Assembly: GCA_019637095.1 (NCBI GenBank)
Contig: JAHBWG010000022.1
Span: 39,805-103,804 of the forward strand
Length of the DNA stretch: 64,000 nt
Source: Sandaracinaceae bacterium
GTDB taxonomy: Bacteria > Myxococcota_A > Polyangia > Polyangiales > Sandaracinaceae
Reading direction: 5' to 3'
In this document: one piece after another, positions 18,038 to 25,414 of the stretch
How the letters are laid out: each line of letters opens with the position of its first letter
Position numbering within the stretch: the first letter of the stretch is position 1
Translations under genes and position numbers: made by a program
The notes under the pieces: generated by a model
Databases searched by the model: none
Told to the model about the DNA's origin: nothing
What the model saw: the letters and a program-made list of their open reading frames with translations, nothing else

Positions 18038-18622
18038 TCAGTCTCCGCCCTGCTGCAGGACGACGAAGTGGATGTTGGAGAACTCGGCTTGGCCGAGGGT
18101 ATAGATCACTTCCGAGAGCGTTCGGAAGGGGATTCGCTTGTCGCAGATGATCTGCACGGTCCCCGTGAACGGCCGCGCGGGGTTCATCCGCTCGATCAGC
18201 TTCAGGCGGTCGCGGTGCTGGGTCATCACGTTGTGCAGCGGCGTGATCAGGAACCCGGTCCCGCCGCCCTGCTTCTGGCTCGGGTCGACGGTGCCATCGC
18301 GCCGCAGCTCGACCGTTGGACGACCATCGACGACGATCGTTCCCGGCTCGCTGCCCGACGGGAAGGAGATCTGGATCGGCAGCGCCTCCGATGGCTCGGC
18401 CCGCGACGTCGACCACGGGATCTGGAGGGTCGGGCCCTGCACGATCGCGGCGGCCTCCTGCGCGAACTGCATGATCATGAAGACCAGCAGGATCGTCATG
18501 ACGTCCATCAGCGGGTAGATGTTGAGCTCCGCGTGGGCGCCGTGGACCTGGCGTCGCAGCTTCTTGCGGATGACCCGCTTGACCTGCGACATCGTCGCCG
18601 GCTCTTCGTCGGCCGCGCTCAT
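18038..18622 (-). CDS. ExbD/TolR-type proton-channel protein (second of operon)
   Basis: A 194-aa ExbD-family protein: basic N-terminus (VKRVIRKKLRRQ), single membrane helix at about residues 36-53 with the key Asp in NIYPLMDVMTILLVFMI, and a periplasmic domain with a family-like end (RIPFRTLSEVIYTLGQAEFS). The periplasmic part carries an insert (about 90-130) not in the short ExbD at 20975, hinting at a different partner. It overlaps the upstream ExbD gene by 4 bp (ATGA). ExbD dimers sit in the pore of ExbB pentamers and couple proton flow to an envelope machine. Confidence 0.92.
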   Translation of the reverse strand: MSAADEEPATMSQVKRVIRKKLRRQVHGAHAELNIYPLMDVMTILLVFMIMQFAQEAAAIVQGPTLQIPWSTSRAEPSEALPIQISFPSGSEPGTIVVDGRPTVELRRDGTVDPSQKQGGGTGFLITPLHNVMTQHRDRLKLIERMNPARPFTGTVQIICDKRIPFRTLSEVIYTLGQAEFSNIHFVVLQQGGD

Positions 18623-19233
18623 CGCACCCCCGCCGAGAGCAGGACGTCGGGGAAGAGCGGCGTCGGCCCCGTGCCGCGCATCGCGTCCATCGTGCCGACG
18701 AGGTGCTCGAACTCGATCTCAGGGTCCGCGCTGAGGATCACGCGCGTCTCGTTCTCCCACTCGCGCTTGATCCGCTCGAGGCACTCGCGGAGCGAGCGGG
18801 CGGTCGGGCCCTCGACGTGCGTCGGGTTGTTCTGCGCGTTGCGCCCCTCGACCGTCCAGACGAGGCGGCCGTTCTGCGCGGGCACCGTGATCACGCGGCC
18901 CGACTGGATCGTCTCGCAGCCCGGCCCGAGCTTGCCGCCGGAGCCCGAGACGATGAGCCCGTTGCGGGTGATCGTGACGCTCAGGTTGAGCGAGGTCTGC
19001 CCGCTGTCGAGCTGCTGGCGCCCGACGCGGCGCCCGAGCGACGGGAGCTGCGCGTCGATCTGCGCGATCGCGAGGACGGCCTCCGTCGTCGCCAGGAGGA
19101 AGATGATCAAGTTGACGACGATGTCGAGGAACGGGACGATGTTCAGCTCGCCCATCTCCTCGGAGGGGTCCTTCTCGTGGAAGTTGGTGCGCTTGCGGAT
19201 GTACGCGCGCTGTCGCGGCGAGAGCTTCGCCAT
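18619..19233 (-). CDS. ExbD/TolR-type proton-channel protein (first of operon)
   Basis: A 204-aa ExbD-family protein: N-terminal cytoplasmic stretch, one membrane helix at about residues 30-50 with the Asp in NIVPFLDIVVNLIIFLL, and a periplasmic domain ending VILSADPEIEFEHLVGTMDA. Two Cys residues lie in the periplasmic region (near PGCETI and RECLERI) and could pair. It starts 13 bp after the ExbB stop and overlaps the next ExbD by 4 bp. One ExbB followed by two different ExbD proteins matches the subunit logic of AglR with AglQ/AglS in Myxococcus gliding motors. Confidence 0.92.
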   Translation of the reverse strand: MAKLSPRQRAYIRKRTNFHEKDPSEEMGELNIVPFLDIVVNLIIFLLATTEAVLAIAQIDAQLPSLGRRVGRQQLDSGQTSLNLSVTITRNGLIVSGSGGKLGPGCETIQSGRVITVPAQNGRLVWTVEGRNAQNNPTHVEGPTARSLRECLERIKREWENETRVILSADPEIEFEHLVGTMDAMRGTGPTPLFPDVLLSAGVR

Positions 19234-19246
19234 CGCGGGCTCCGGC

Positions 19247-19870
19247 TCAGCGGCCCTTCAGGAGCAGGAGGTTCTCGAGCTTCATCGTGGCGCGCTCCAT
19301 GTCGGTGCGGATCCGCTTCACCATCCCGTGGATGATGAGGTGGAAGATCATGCAGAGCACGGCGATGCCCAGGCCGAGCGCCGTGTTCCACATCGCCTCG
19401 GAGATGCCGTCCGAGAGGATCGCGGAGCGCTGCGAGGCGTCCGCGTGCGCGACCGCGCCGAACGCGCGGATCAGACCGGAGATCGTGCCGAGCAGGCCGA
19501 TGAGCGTCGCGATGTTCGCGAGCGTCCAGAGCGCGGCGACGCGCTTCTCGAGGTCGGGCATGAGCTCGCTCATGCGCTCCTCCATCGAGGCGATGATCGC
19601 GTCCTCGCCGCGGTTCACCTGCGTGAGCCCGCTCTTGACGACCTGCAGCAGCGGCAGCGGGGCCGCCTCGCAGAGCTTGATCGCGCGGTCGATGTTACCC
19701 GCCTGCACCAGCTTGCGGATCTGCGCCATGAACTCCGTCGTGTTCACCCGGTACTTCGACAGGATGTAGACGAAACGCTCGGCGATGATCGCCAAGACGA
19801 AGGCCAGGACCACGATGTTGACGAAGGAGAAGGGCGCCCCCTTCACCATGGCTTCCCAGATTGTGTGCAT
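19247..19870 (-). CDS. ExbB/TolQ/MotA-type proton-channel protein (minus-strand operon)
   Basis: A 207-aa member of the MotA/TolQ/ExbB family with three membrane helices: about residues 14-33, then after a cytoplasmic loop (about 35-105) two closely spaced ones (about 110-133 and 150-180). The family signature lies in the second (LIGLLGTISGLIRAFGAVAH) and third (ISEAMWNTALGLGIAVLC) helices, including the Thr of the proton path. It forms the pentameric stator around ExbD. GAGGAG lies 8-13 bases before the ATG. It is the first gene of its operon and divergent from a paralogue at 20314. Confidence 0.93.
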   Translation of the reverse strand: MHTIWEAMVKGAPFSFVNIVVLAFVLAIIAERFVYILSKYRVNTTEFMAQIRKLVQAGNIDRAIKLCEAAPLPLLQVVKSGLTQVNRGEDAIIASMEERMSELMPDLEKRVAALWTLANIATLIGLLGTISGLIRAFGAVAHADASQRSAILSDGISEAMWNTALGLGIAVLCMIFHLIIHGMVKRIRTDMERATMKLENLLLLKGR

Positions 19871-19991
19871 CAGCCAGGCTCCTCAGTTCCTGTCGGCGAC
19901 CACACGGACCCGCCAGTTGTACCCGGTCGACTCCGTGCTCGGCAATGGCGCGCGCTCCTGCTGCGTTCGGGCGACCGAAAAATCGCCACGG

Positions 19992-20021
19992 AAGCTAGCG
20001 TAGCCGTTCGCGGATTGTCAA
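19992..20021 (-). promoter_or_regulatory. candidate sigma-70-type promoter for the minus-strand ExbB operon
   Basis: A perfect TTGACA -35 (20021-20016) is followed after 18 bases by the weak -10 TAGCTT. The leader would be about 115 bases. The -10 is poor, so this is tentative. Confidence 0.4.
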
Positions 20022-20093
20022 CGACGTGCGCGCGCTGCGGGCCGGCGGGCGATCTTTTTGGAACTCGCCGCGGCGCGCGCGCTCTAACCGGAC

Positions 20094-20109
20094 GCTCTCG
20101 CTCGAGAGC
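20094..20109. promoter_or_regulatory. inverted repeat upstream of the plus-strand promoter, possible operator
   Basis: GCTCTCG and CGAGAGC flank a 2-base centre, a perfect 7-bp palindrome ending 13 bases before the -35 of the plus-strand ExbB promoter. The position suits an activator or repressor site. Confidence 0.4.
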
Positions 20110-20122
20110 CTCCACAACGCTG

Positions 20123-20150
20123 TTGACTTGCCCATTCGGGCCTGTATCAT
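20123..20150 (+). promoter_or_regulatory. sigma-70-type promoter for the plus-strand ExbB operon
   Basis: TTGACT (20123-20128), a 16-base spacer and TATCAT (20145-20150) form a good housekeeping-type promoter, the best-looking one I noticed in this GC-rich window. It would give a leader of about 155 bases that contains the three CGATTTCGGGA repeats. Confidence 0.6.
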
Positions 20151-20220
20151 CGCTCGCGCCTTCACCCTGGGGCCTCGTTTCCCGGGCGTGCAGGTGGACG
20201 AACAGATTCGCGTTCGCACA

Positions 20221-20256
20221 CGATTTCGGGACGACGATTTCGGGACGATTTCGGGA
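20221..20256. repeat. three direct copies of CGATTTCGGGA in the ExbB leader
   Basis: Exact 11-base copies start at 20221, 20235 and 20246. The first two are 14 bases apart and the third follows directly. They lie between the promoter and the ATG at 20314, so they could act on RNA or as a protein-binding site. Confidence 0.75.
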
Positions 20257-20313
20257 CCATCGAGCAGGCCTGGACGGCACGAAGAAGCGCGGACTGCAGG
20301 AGGACGAAGCAAC

Positions 20314-20961
20314 ATGGCTACGCTGGCGCATCACTTCGAGGAAGGCGGATGGGGCATGTACCCCATCCTCGTGTGGCAGATCATCGCGATCGGGATCATC
20401 ATCGAACGCGCGATCTATCTGTACCGCAGCTCGATCAACAAGGACGTGTTCCTCGCCACGATGCAGAAGTGCATCCTCGCCGGCGACGTAGCCCGCGCGA
20501 TCAAGCTGTGCTCCGCCGCCAACGCGCCCCTCGCGCGCATCGTCAAAGCGGGCCTGATGAAGGTCAACCGCCCGGACGCCGAGGTCCAGGCCGCGATGGA
20601 CGAGGCCGCGCTCCGCGAGCTGCCCAAGATCGAGTCGCGCACCGGCTACCTCGCGCTGCTCGCGAACCTCGCGATGCTCTCCGGCCTGCTCGGGACGGTG
20701 ACCGGCCTCATCATCGCGTTCGGCGCGGTGGCGAACGCGGACGCGTCCTCGAAGGCGACGATGCTCGCGAAGGGCATCTCGGAGGCCATGAACTGCACCG
20801 CGTTCGGCCTCTTCGCCGCGATCCTCGCGCTGCTCGGCTTCGCCGTGCTCAACGGCAAGACGCAGAGCCTGCTCGACGACATCAACGCGGCGACCGTCCA
20901 GGTCATGAACCTGGTCGTGAACAACCGCTCGAAGATCAACATCCAGGGCGCCGCGGCCTGA
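20314..20961 (+). CDS. ExbB/TolQ/MotA-type proton-channel protein (plus-strand operon)
   Basis: A 215-aa ExbB-family protein paralogous to the one at 19247. It has three helices (about residues 14-35, 112-136, 155-180) and the signature GLLGTVTGLIIAFGAVANAD with ISEAMNCTAFGLFAAILALL. The loop (about 40-110) holds the same -ARAIKLC-AA--PL- pattern as the paralogue, so the pair arose by duplication. GCAGGAGG lies just upstream of the ATG. It should form the stator pore with the two ExbD proteins that follow at 13 bp and then with a 1-bp overlap. Confidence 0.93.
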   Translation: MATLAHHFEEGGWGMYPILVWQIIAIGIIIERAIYLYRSSINKDVFLATMQKCILAGDVARAIKLCSAANAPLARIVKAGLMKVNRPDAEVQAAMDEAALRELPKIESRTGYLALLANLAMLSGLLGTVTGLIIAFGAVANADASSKATMLAKGISEAMNCTAFGLFAAILALLGFAVLNGKTQSLLDDINAATVQVMNLVVNNRSKINIQGAAA

Positions 20962-20974
20962 GCAGGAGCTTCCG

Positions 20975-21451
20975 ATGGGTGGCGTCAACGTAGATGGCGG
21001 TGGACACGGCGGGAAGAAGTCCGTCGACTCCGAGATCCCGCTGATCCCGTTCATCGACCTCCTGCTCTGCTGCGTCATGTTCCTGCTCGTCACCGCGGTG
21101 TGGAACAAGCTGGCGCGGATCGACGCCAACCAGCAGCAGCCGGGGCGTGAGGCGCAGATCGACCAGCCGCCGGAGGAGCGCATCCGGCTCTTCCTCCAGG
21201 TCAAGAACACCGGGTACGTGATCGCGGGCACCGACGGGACGAACATCGAGATCCCGAAGAACGGCCCCACGTACGACCTCGAGGCGCTGCGTGAGAAGCT
21301 GCGGGATCGGCGCACCCAGGAGCCGAACCGCCGCGACCTCATCGTCGCGCCCGAGGACGGGGTGCTCTACGAGGACGTCGTCGCGGCGATGGACCTCGTG
21401 GTCGGCTCCGGCTACTCGGAAATGTCCCTCTCGGACGGAGCCCACCTCTGA
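20975..21451 (+). CDS. ExbD/TolR-type proton-channel protein (first of plus-strand operon)
   Basis: A 158-aa ExbD-family protein with a Gly-rich cytoplasmic start, the membrane helix at about residues 22-42 with its Asp in PLIPFIDLLLCC, and a periplasmic domain ending DLIVAPEDGVLYEDVVAAMD. It is the closest relative in the window of the orphan ExbD at 15747. Its stop overlaps the next start (TGATG), so translation is likely coupled. Confidence 0.92.
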   Translation: MGGVNVDGGGHGGKKSVDSEIPLIPFIDLLLCCVMFLLVTAVWNKLARIDANQQQPGREAQIDQPPEERIRLFLQVKNTGYVIAGTDGTNIEIPKNGPTYDLEALREKLRDRRTQEPNRRDLIVAPEDGVLYEDVVAAMDLVVGSGYSEMSLSDGAHL

Positions 21452-21996
21452 TGTCGATCCACGCCCCCGGAAAGCGGCTCCTGCACGAGATCCCGCTCAA
21501 GTTCGTCCACGACCGCGTCGCGGGCGGCTCGCGCAAGGCGACGGACGTGTCGATCGCGCTGATCCCGTTCATCGACTTCCTCGTGGTGCTGGTGGTCTTC
21601 CTCCTGACTTCCTTCAGCGCCTCGGGTGAGCTGCTCGCGCAGCGCGCGAACCTCGTGATGCCGACGGCGGCGAACGTGCGTGAGATCGAGATCGCGCCGA
21701 TCATCGCCATCGACCCGCAGGTCGTCACGCTGGACAACCGCCGCATGGCGGACACCCGGACGCTGGCGGACAACCCGAACCTCGAGCGCATCGAGCAGCT
21801 CGTGCAGGACCTCGAGACCCTGCGCCGGAACTGGTCGGTGCTGCATCCGCGCGATCAGTTCCAGGGCGTCGTGATCCTCCAGGCCGACCGCAACGTCGAC
21901 TTCCGCGTCATCAAGAAGGTCATGTTCTCGGCGGCCCAGGCGGGCTACACGAACGTGAGCTTCGCGGTGAACCAGGGCGGCAGCGGGGAGGAGTAG
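21451..21996 (+). CDS. ExbD/TolR-type proton-channel protein (second of plus-strand operon)
   Basis: A 181-aa ExbD-family protein. The N-terminus is longer and basic (about residues 1-32). The helix at about 34-54 carries the Asp in ALIPFIDFLVVLVVFLL, and the periplasmic domain ends VVILQADRNVDFRVIKKVMF. Its central region contains an asparagine/leucine-rich stretch (ADNPNLERIEQLVQDLETLR) that may be a helical contact surface. Two distinct ExbD proteins per ExbB suggest a heteromeric plug, as in AglQ/AglS. Confidence 0.92.
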   Translation: MSIHAPGKRLLHEIPLKFVHDRVAGGSRKATDVSIALIPFIDFLVVLVVFLLTSFSASGELLAQRANLVMPTAANVREIEIAPIIAIDPQVVTLDNRRMADTRTLADNPNLERIEQLVQDLETLRRNWSVLHPRDQFQGVVILQADRNVDFRVIKKVMFSAAQAGYTNVSFAVNQGGSGEE

Positions 21997-22093
21997 GCTC
22001 CTGTCCGACCCCGAGCGCGACGAGCCCAGCCCGCTCGCGCCGGCGCGCCCCGACACCCCCGAGCGCGAAGCGCGCGCCGCGTACGCCCCGAGG

Positions 22094-23050
22094 TTGCCTT
22101 GGAAATCCGCCATCGCGGTGATCCTCGGCATCGTCGGGGTGTTCGCGTTCTACACCGTCCGGCAGGACCGCCGGAAGGAGGCGCTGCGCGAGCAGATGCT
22201 CGCGCTGCACGAGACGCAGCTCACGGAGGTCGCGGACCGCTACATGGCGTTCCGCCGCCGCATCGAGGCGCTGGTGCAGCAGGCCGCCGAGGGAGGCGAG
22301 CCCGAGACGTGGGCCGACCCGCGCCTCAACCTCTCGGGGCTCCGCGGCGGCGAGGGGCTCTACCTCCGCGTCCCGGCCGAGTCCGCGTCGAGCGCGGAGG
22401 CGATCGCGGGCGCCGCGCTCACGATGGAGCCCGACGCGATCACGCGCTGCCTCGGCCTGTCGCCCGCGAGCGTGCGAGGGCTCTACGAGCGCGGGGACTT
22501 CCTGACGCCCGCGTGGCTCGAGAACCTGCGGCAGGAGCAGGACACGATGGCGCTGCGCGTCCTCGACGACCAGCTCGGACGCCACATCCAGGTCGACGCG
22601 CCGGTCATCCTGAGCATGATGCAGGCGGACTGGCTCATGCTCGTCGTGCAGCGCGGCGAGAGCCGCCGCGACCACCCGGTCGACGTGTTCCTCTGGGACC
22701 TGCGCCGCGACCGCCAGCTCATGCGGGCGCGCATCCAGGGCCGCGGCCTGCTCGTCCCGGTGCGGCTGCGCTTCGAGGGCGTCGCCGCGGGACCGGCCGC
22801 CACGATCGACCCGCGCAGCGCGGGCGCCACCGACTGTTCGATCGCCTCGCAGGTGCGCGCGATCAGCGGGGACGACGCGCTCGAGTTCGACTCGAGCGAC
22901 GAGGTCCTCGACGCGGCGCGCCGCGCGCGAGAGGCCGAGGGCGCCGCGGAGAGCGCCGAGGGCGAGGGCGGCGAGAGCCCCGAAGGCGACGAGAGCCCCG
23001 AAGGCGAAGGGGCTCCTGAGGATGGCGCCGGCGAGGCCGCGCCTCCGTGA
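22094..23050 (+). CDS. single-pass membrane protein with acidic tail, end of ExbB/ExbD operon
   Basis: At least 318 aa: one membrane helix near the N-terminus (SAIAVILGIVGVFAFYTV), a helical stalk rich in charged residues (about 25-70), a soluble domain (about 75-265), and a very acidic Gly/Glu/Ser tail with GESPEGDESPEGEG repeats. No family is recognised. The TTG at 22094 is the first standard start, but the frame is open back to 21971. A CTG at 22001 preceded by GGGGAGGAG would add about 31 polar residues and start 4 bp after the ExbD stop. It is probably the periplasmic partner or load of the channel. Confidence 0.75.
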   Translation: MPWKSAIAVILGIVGVFAFYTVRQDRRKEALREQMLALHETQLTEVADRYMAFRRRIEALVQQAAEGGEPETWADPRLNLSGLRGGEGLYLRVPAESASSAEAIAGAALTMEPDAITRCLGLSPASVRGLYERGDFLTPAWLENLRQEQDTMALRVLDDQLGRHIQVDAPVILSMMQADWLMLVVQRGESRRDHPVDVFLWDLRRDRQLMRARIQGRGLLVPVRLRFEGVAAGPAATIDPRSAGATDCSIASQVRAISGDDALEFDSSDEVLDAARRAREAEGAAESAEGEGGESPEGDESPEGEGAPEDGAGEAAPP

Positions 23051-23066
23051 TCGCCCGCGGCGATCC

Positions 23067-23540
23067 TCAGCCCGCGCGCTCGGCCGCGCGCTTGAGATCG
23101 GCCGCGTAGGTCGCGAAGATCGGCACGAAGTCCGGGAGCGAGCCGGCGATCAGCGGCAGCATCAGCCCCGAGAGCACCTCGACCATGCGCAGCTCGGTGC
23201 CGCCGTCGCGCGGCGCGAGGGTGAACGTGCGCACGCCGCGGAACATCGGCGCCATCCCGTCGCTCCACACCATCGCGCGCCCCGGCTCGACGCGGCTCAC
23301 CTTCGGCCGAAAGACCCGGCCCGGCGCGCTCGGCGTCTCGATCGTCAGGCGCCCGCCCTCCTCGATGCGGCCCTCCATGCGCGAGACGGTCGTGTTCCAC
23401 TCCGTGAACCGCGCGGCGTCGGTCAGCAGATCCCAGATCCGCTCCGGGGGCGCGTCGACCCACACGGCCACGCCGCACTCCAGACGAAACGTCGTGCGCG
23501 TCGCGCGCGCGACGCCGTCGGCGGCCAGGTCCTCGCTCAT
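23067..23540 (-). CDS. SRPBCC-family (START/polyketide-cyclase-like) protein
   Basis: A 157-aa protein with the SRPBCC helix-grip pattern: VWVDAPPERIWDLLTDAARF near residues 24-43, FTEWNTTVSRMEGRIEEGG, and a C-terminal helix. Such proteins bind small hydrophobic ligands. It is the last gene of an ArsR-SRPBCC-SRPBCC operon and overlaps the preceding gene by ATGA. The ligand is unknown. Confidence 0.85.
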   Translation of the reverse strand: MSEDLAADGVARATRTTFRLECGVAVWVDAPPERIWDLLTDAARFTEWNTTVSRMEGRIEEGGRLTIETPSAPGRVFRPKVSRVEPGRAMVWSDGMAPMFRGVRTFTLAPRDGGTELRMVEVLSGLMLPLIAGSLPDFVPIFATYAADLKRAAERAG

Positions 23541-23965
23541 CTCGCCTCCCTCGTGAAGTCGCGGAACGTCGCGAGCACGGCGTCCCACGAGCGCTCGAAG
23601 CGGCCGCGCGACTCGTCCCACGACTCGCTCGTGCCCTCGCGGTGGGTCACCTCGACGAGGGTTCCCTCCGCGTCCTCGCGAAACGAGACCTCGACCTCCG
23701 TCGTGCCGACGCGGCTCCCGGGGACCCAGGTGTAGAGGACGCGCCGCGGCGGATCCCACGCGCGGACCTCGCCGAGCTCCCACTCCTCGCCGGCGGCCGA
23801 GCGCTCCACGAAGCGCCCGCCGACGCGCGGCTCGAGCGTGAGGACCGACTCGCGGAACCGGCGATGCGACGCCGGCCACCACGCGTCGAGCTGCGCCGTG
23901 AACACGGAGAACGCCCGCTCGACGTCGCAGCGCACGACGAGGCGGCGGCGGAGCGGCTCGCTCAT
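23537..23965 (-). CDS. SRPBCC/AHSA1-type protein
   Basis: A 142-aa protein of the AHSA1 (Aha1-C-like) branch of SRPBCC: RAFSVFTAQLDAWWPASH, VGGRFVE, EWELGEVRAWDPPRRVLYTW and a C-terminal SRGRFERSWDAVLATF helix. Members next to ArsR regulators are common in bacteria and appear to bind small ligands or act as accessory proteins; the exact role is not settled. It overlaps both operon neighbours by ATGA. Confidence 0.88.
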   Translation of the reverse strand: MSEPLRRRLVVRCDVERAFSVFTAQLDAWWPASHRRFRESVLTLEPRVGGRFVERSAAGEEWELGEVRAWDPPRRVLYTWVPGSRVGTTEVEVSFREDAEGTLVEVTHREGTSESWDESRGRFERSWDAVLATFRDFTREAR

Positions 23966-24294
23966 CCGCCGTCTCCCTCGGCGAGCTCGGCGAAGCGCGC
24001 GAGGGCCTCGTCCCAGAAGCCGTCGAGCCAGCGGCGGGCGGCGGCGAACCCCGGTGGGTGCAACCGGAAGATGTGCTGCGTCCCGTCGCGTCGCGCCGTG
24101 ACGAGCTCGGCGCGGCGCAAGATCGCCAAGTGCTTCGAGACGGCGGGGCGCGTCACCGGGAGCGCGTCCGCGATCACGCCGACCGGGCGCGGGCCTCCCG
24201 CCAGGATCTTCACGATCGCGCGGCGCGTCGGGTCCCCGAGCGCGTCGAACACCGCGTCGGCGTCCCGGGCGGCACGGCTGGTACGACGGGTCAT
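23962..24294 (-). CDS. ArsR-family winged-helix transcriptional regulator
   Basis: A 110-aa ArsR-type regulator: AVFDALGDPTRRAIVKIL at the N-terminus and the recognition helix region ALPVTRPAVSKHLAILRRA, then the wing (TARRDGTQHIFRL). It lacks the metal-binding ELCVCDL motif, so it is of the non-metal type usually paired with SRPBCC genes. It is the first gene of the operon. A palindrome over its own start codon suggests self-repression. Confidence 0.93.
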   Translation of the reverse strand: MTRRTSRAARDADAVFDALGDPTRRAIVKILAGGPRPVGVIADALPVTRPAVSKHLAILRRAELVTARRDGTQHIFRLHPPGFAAARRWLDGFWDEALARFAELAEGDGG

Positions 24295-24315
24295 GAGTAA
24301 CCAATGAGTTACATG
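24292..24315. promoter_or_regulatory. inverted repeat over the ArsR start, probable operator
   Basis: GTAAC (24297-24301) and GTTAC (24308-24312) are separated by CAATGA, and the outer bases CAT/ATG extend the symmetry. The repeat covers the ATG of the regulator gene, where an ArsR dimer would block its own transcription. Confidence 0.5.
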
Positions 24316-24400
24316 GGCGCCGTCGAGAAGCAAGGAATCTGTTGCGATGCTCGAGGTGCTCGATGTACACCGTAACCTGGAACGAACGAAGGGAGGGCCG

Positions 24401-24823
24401 ATGAGCACGAAGAAGAAGGCGGCGGAGGGCGGCACGGCGGGGGCGCCGTGGACGCTCTCGACTCCGCCGGGGAGCTCGGAGTTCACCGCCTACCGGGACG
24501 AGACGGCCGATCCGCCCGCCCTGGTCGTGACGGTCGGCAAGACGCAGCTGCGCTACCACCTGCGCGCCATCGAGGACCTCTACGGGATGCTGAAGGCGCA
24601 CGGCGACTGGATGCCGCTCGGCAGCGCCGACGAGCAGAAGCCGGCCGCCGCGGGGACGGTGGAGGCGTGGGCGCGCAGCGCGGACAACCCGGTGGGCGGC
24701 TGGTACGGCCTGAAGAAGGGGCTGCGCGGGCGGTTCGCCATGTACGTGCCGCCGGTCCTCGAGCACCTCGGGCTCGCGGAGGTCGAGCACGCGGCGCGCA
24801 ACAACCGCATGCGCGCGAAGTAG
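24401..24823 (+). CDS. small conserved protein (DUF6855-like), cytosolic
   Basis: A 140-aa soluble protein with a Lys-rich start and a core of WTLSTPPGSSEFTAYRDE, LRYHLRAIEDLYGMLKAHGD and NPVGGWYGLKKGLRGRF. I recall this pattern from small uncharacterised bacterial proteins (DUF6855), but I am not certain of the accession. GGGAGGG sits just before the ATG. No transmembrane or catalytic motif is visible. It is divergent from the ArsR operon, whose possible operator lies about 85 bp upstream, so shared control is possible. Confidence 0.75.
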   Translation: MSTKKKAAEGGTAGAPWTLSTPPGSSEFTAYRDETADPPALVVTVGKTQLRYHLRAIEDLYGMLKAHGDWMPLGSADEQKPAAAGTVEAWARSADNPVGGWYGLKKGLRGRFAMYVPPVLEHLGLAEVEHAARNNRMRAK

Positions 24824-24858
24824 CGGAGCGAGCCCCGCCCGCCTGCTACGTTCGCAGC

Positions 24859-25392
24859 ATGCGCGCGATGATGTGCTCGGTCCTCGTCGTCGCGCTCGGG
24901 TGCACCGCGCCCGAGGGCCCGCTCCCCGTCGCGGCCGCCCCGCCCGCCGAGACGTGGCCGGCCGCACCCGACGGGCTCGCGGCCGGGGTGCAGCGTTGCG
25001 CCGACGACTACCGCGCGGCGGCGCGCGAGGGGCTCCCGCCGGCGACCGAGGGTGAGCCGTTCTCGGCGTGGTATCGGGGCGCGTTCCAGGCGTGGACGGC
25101 GCGCTACAACGACCTGCGGGCGCGGTGTGACGAGGAGCTCGCGGCGCTCGATGGCGCGAGCGCGGCCGCGCAGGTCTTGCTCGCCACGCAATCTCAGTTG
25201 CACGCTCGCGCGTCCCGCGACGCCGCGCGCTACGAGGAGGCGGAGGCGCAGATGTTCGTGCTCGGGCGCTACTGGGCGCTCGGCGCTGCGTGCACCTACC
25301 AGGCGTGCGCGCGCGGGCCCGACCGCGCGTGGGCGGAGCACTGCGCGCGCGCGGCGCGCGAGCTGCCGCCTTGCCCGCCCGTCGAGGAGTGA
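24859..25392 (+). CDS. small putative lipoprotein
   Basis: A 177-aa protein with a short signal peptide ending VVALGC (lipobox, Cys about residue 15). The rest is helical and Cys-containing (RCADDY, RARCDEEL, AACTYQACARG, EHCARAA, LPPCPP), with six further Cys that could form disulfides in the periplasm. No family is recognised. It begins 35 bp after the previous gene. Confidence 0.7.
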   Translation: MRAMMCSVLVVALGCTAPEGPLPVAAAPPAETWPAAPDGLAAGVQRCADDYRAAAREGLPPATEGEPFSAWYRGAFQAWTARYNDLRARCDEELAALDGASAAAQVLLATQSQLHARASRDAARYEEAEAQMFVLGRYWALGAACTYQACARGPDRAWAEHCARAARELPPCPPVEE

Positions 25393-25414
25393 CGGGGGAG
25401 GCCGCGCGGGCTCG

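Larger units (their letters stand above)
19871..20313. promoter_or_regulatory. 443-bp control region between the two divergent ExbB operons
   Basis: No gene is seen here. It is less GC-biased than its surroundings and contains a minus-strand -35-like TTGACA (20016-20021), a hairpin GCTCTCG-CT-CGAGAGC (20094-20109), a plus-strand promoter (20123-20150) and three copies of CGATTTCGGGA (20221-20256). Both operons are probably controlled from here. Confidence 0.65.

Noticed and set aside
24859..25392. Assigning the small Cys-containing lipoprotein to a known family
   Set aside because: Its Cys spacing matches no motif I can name; it is left unassigned.
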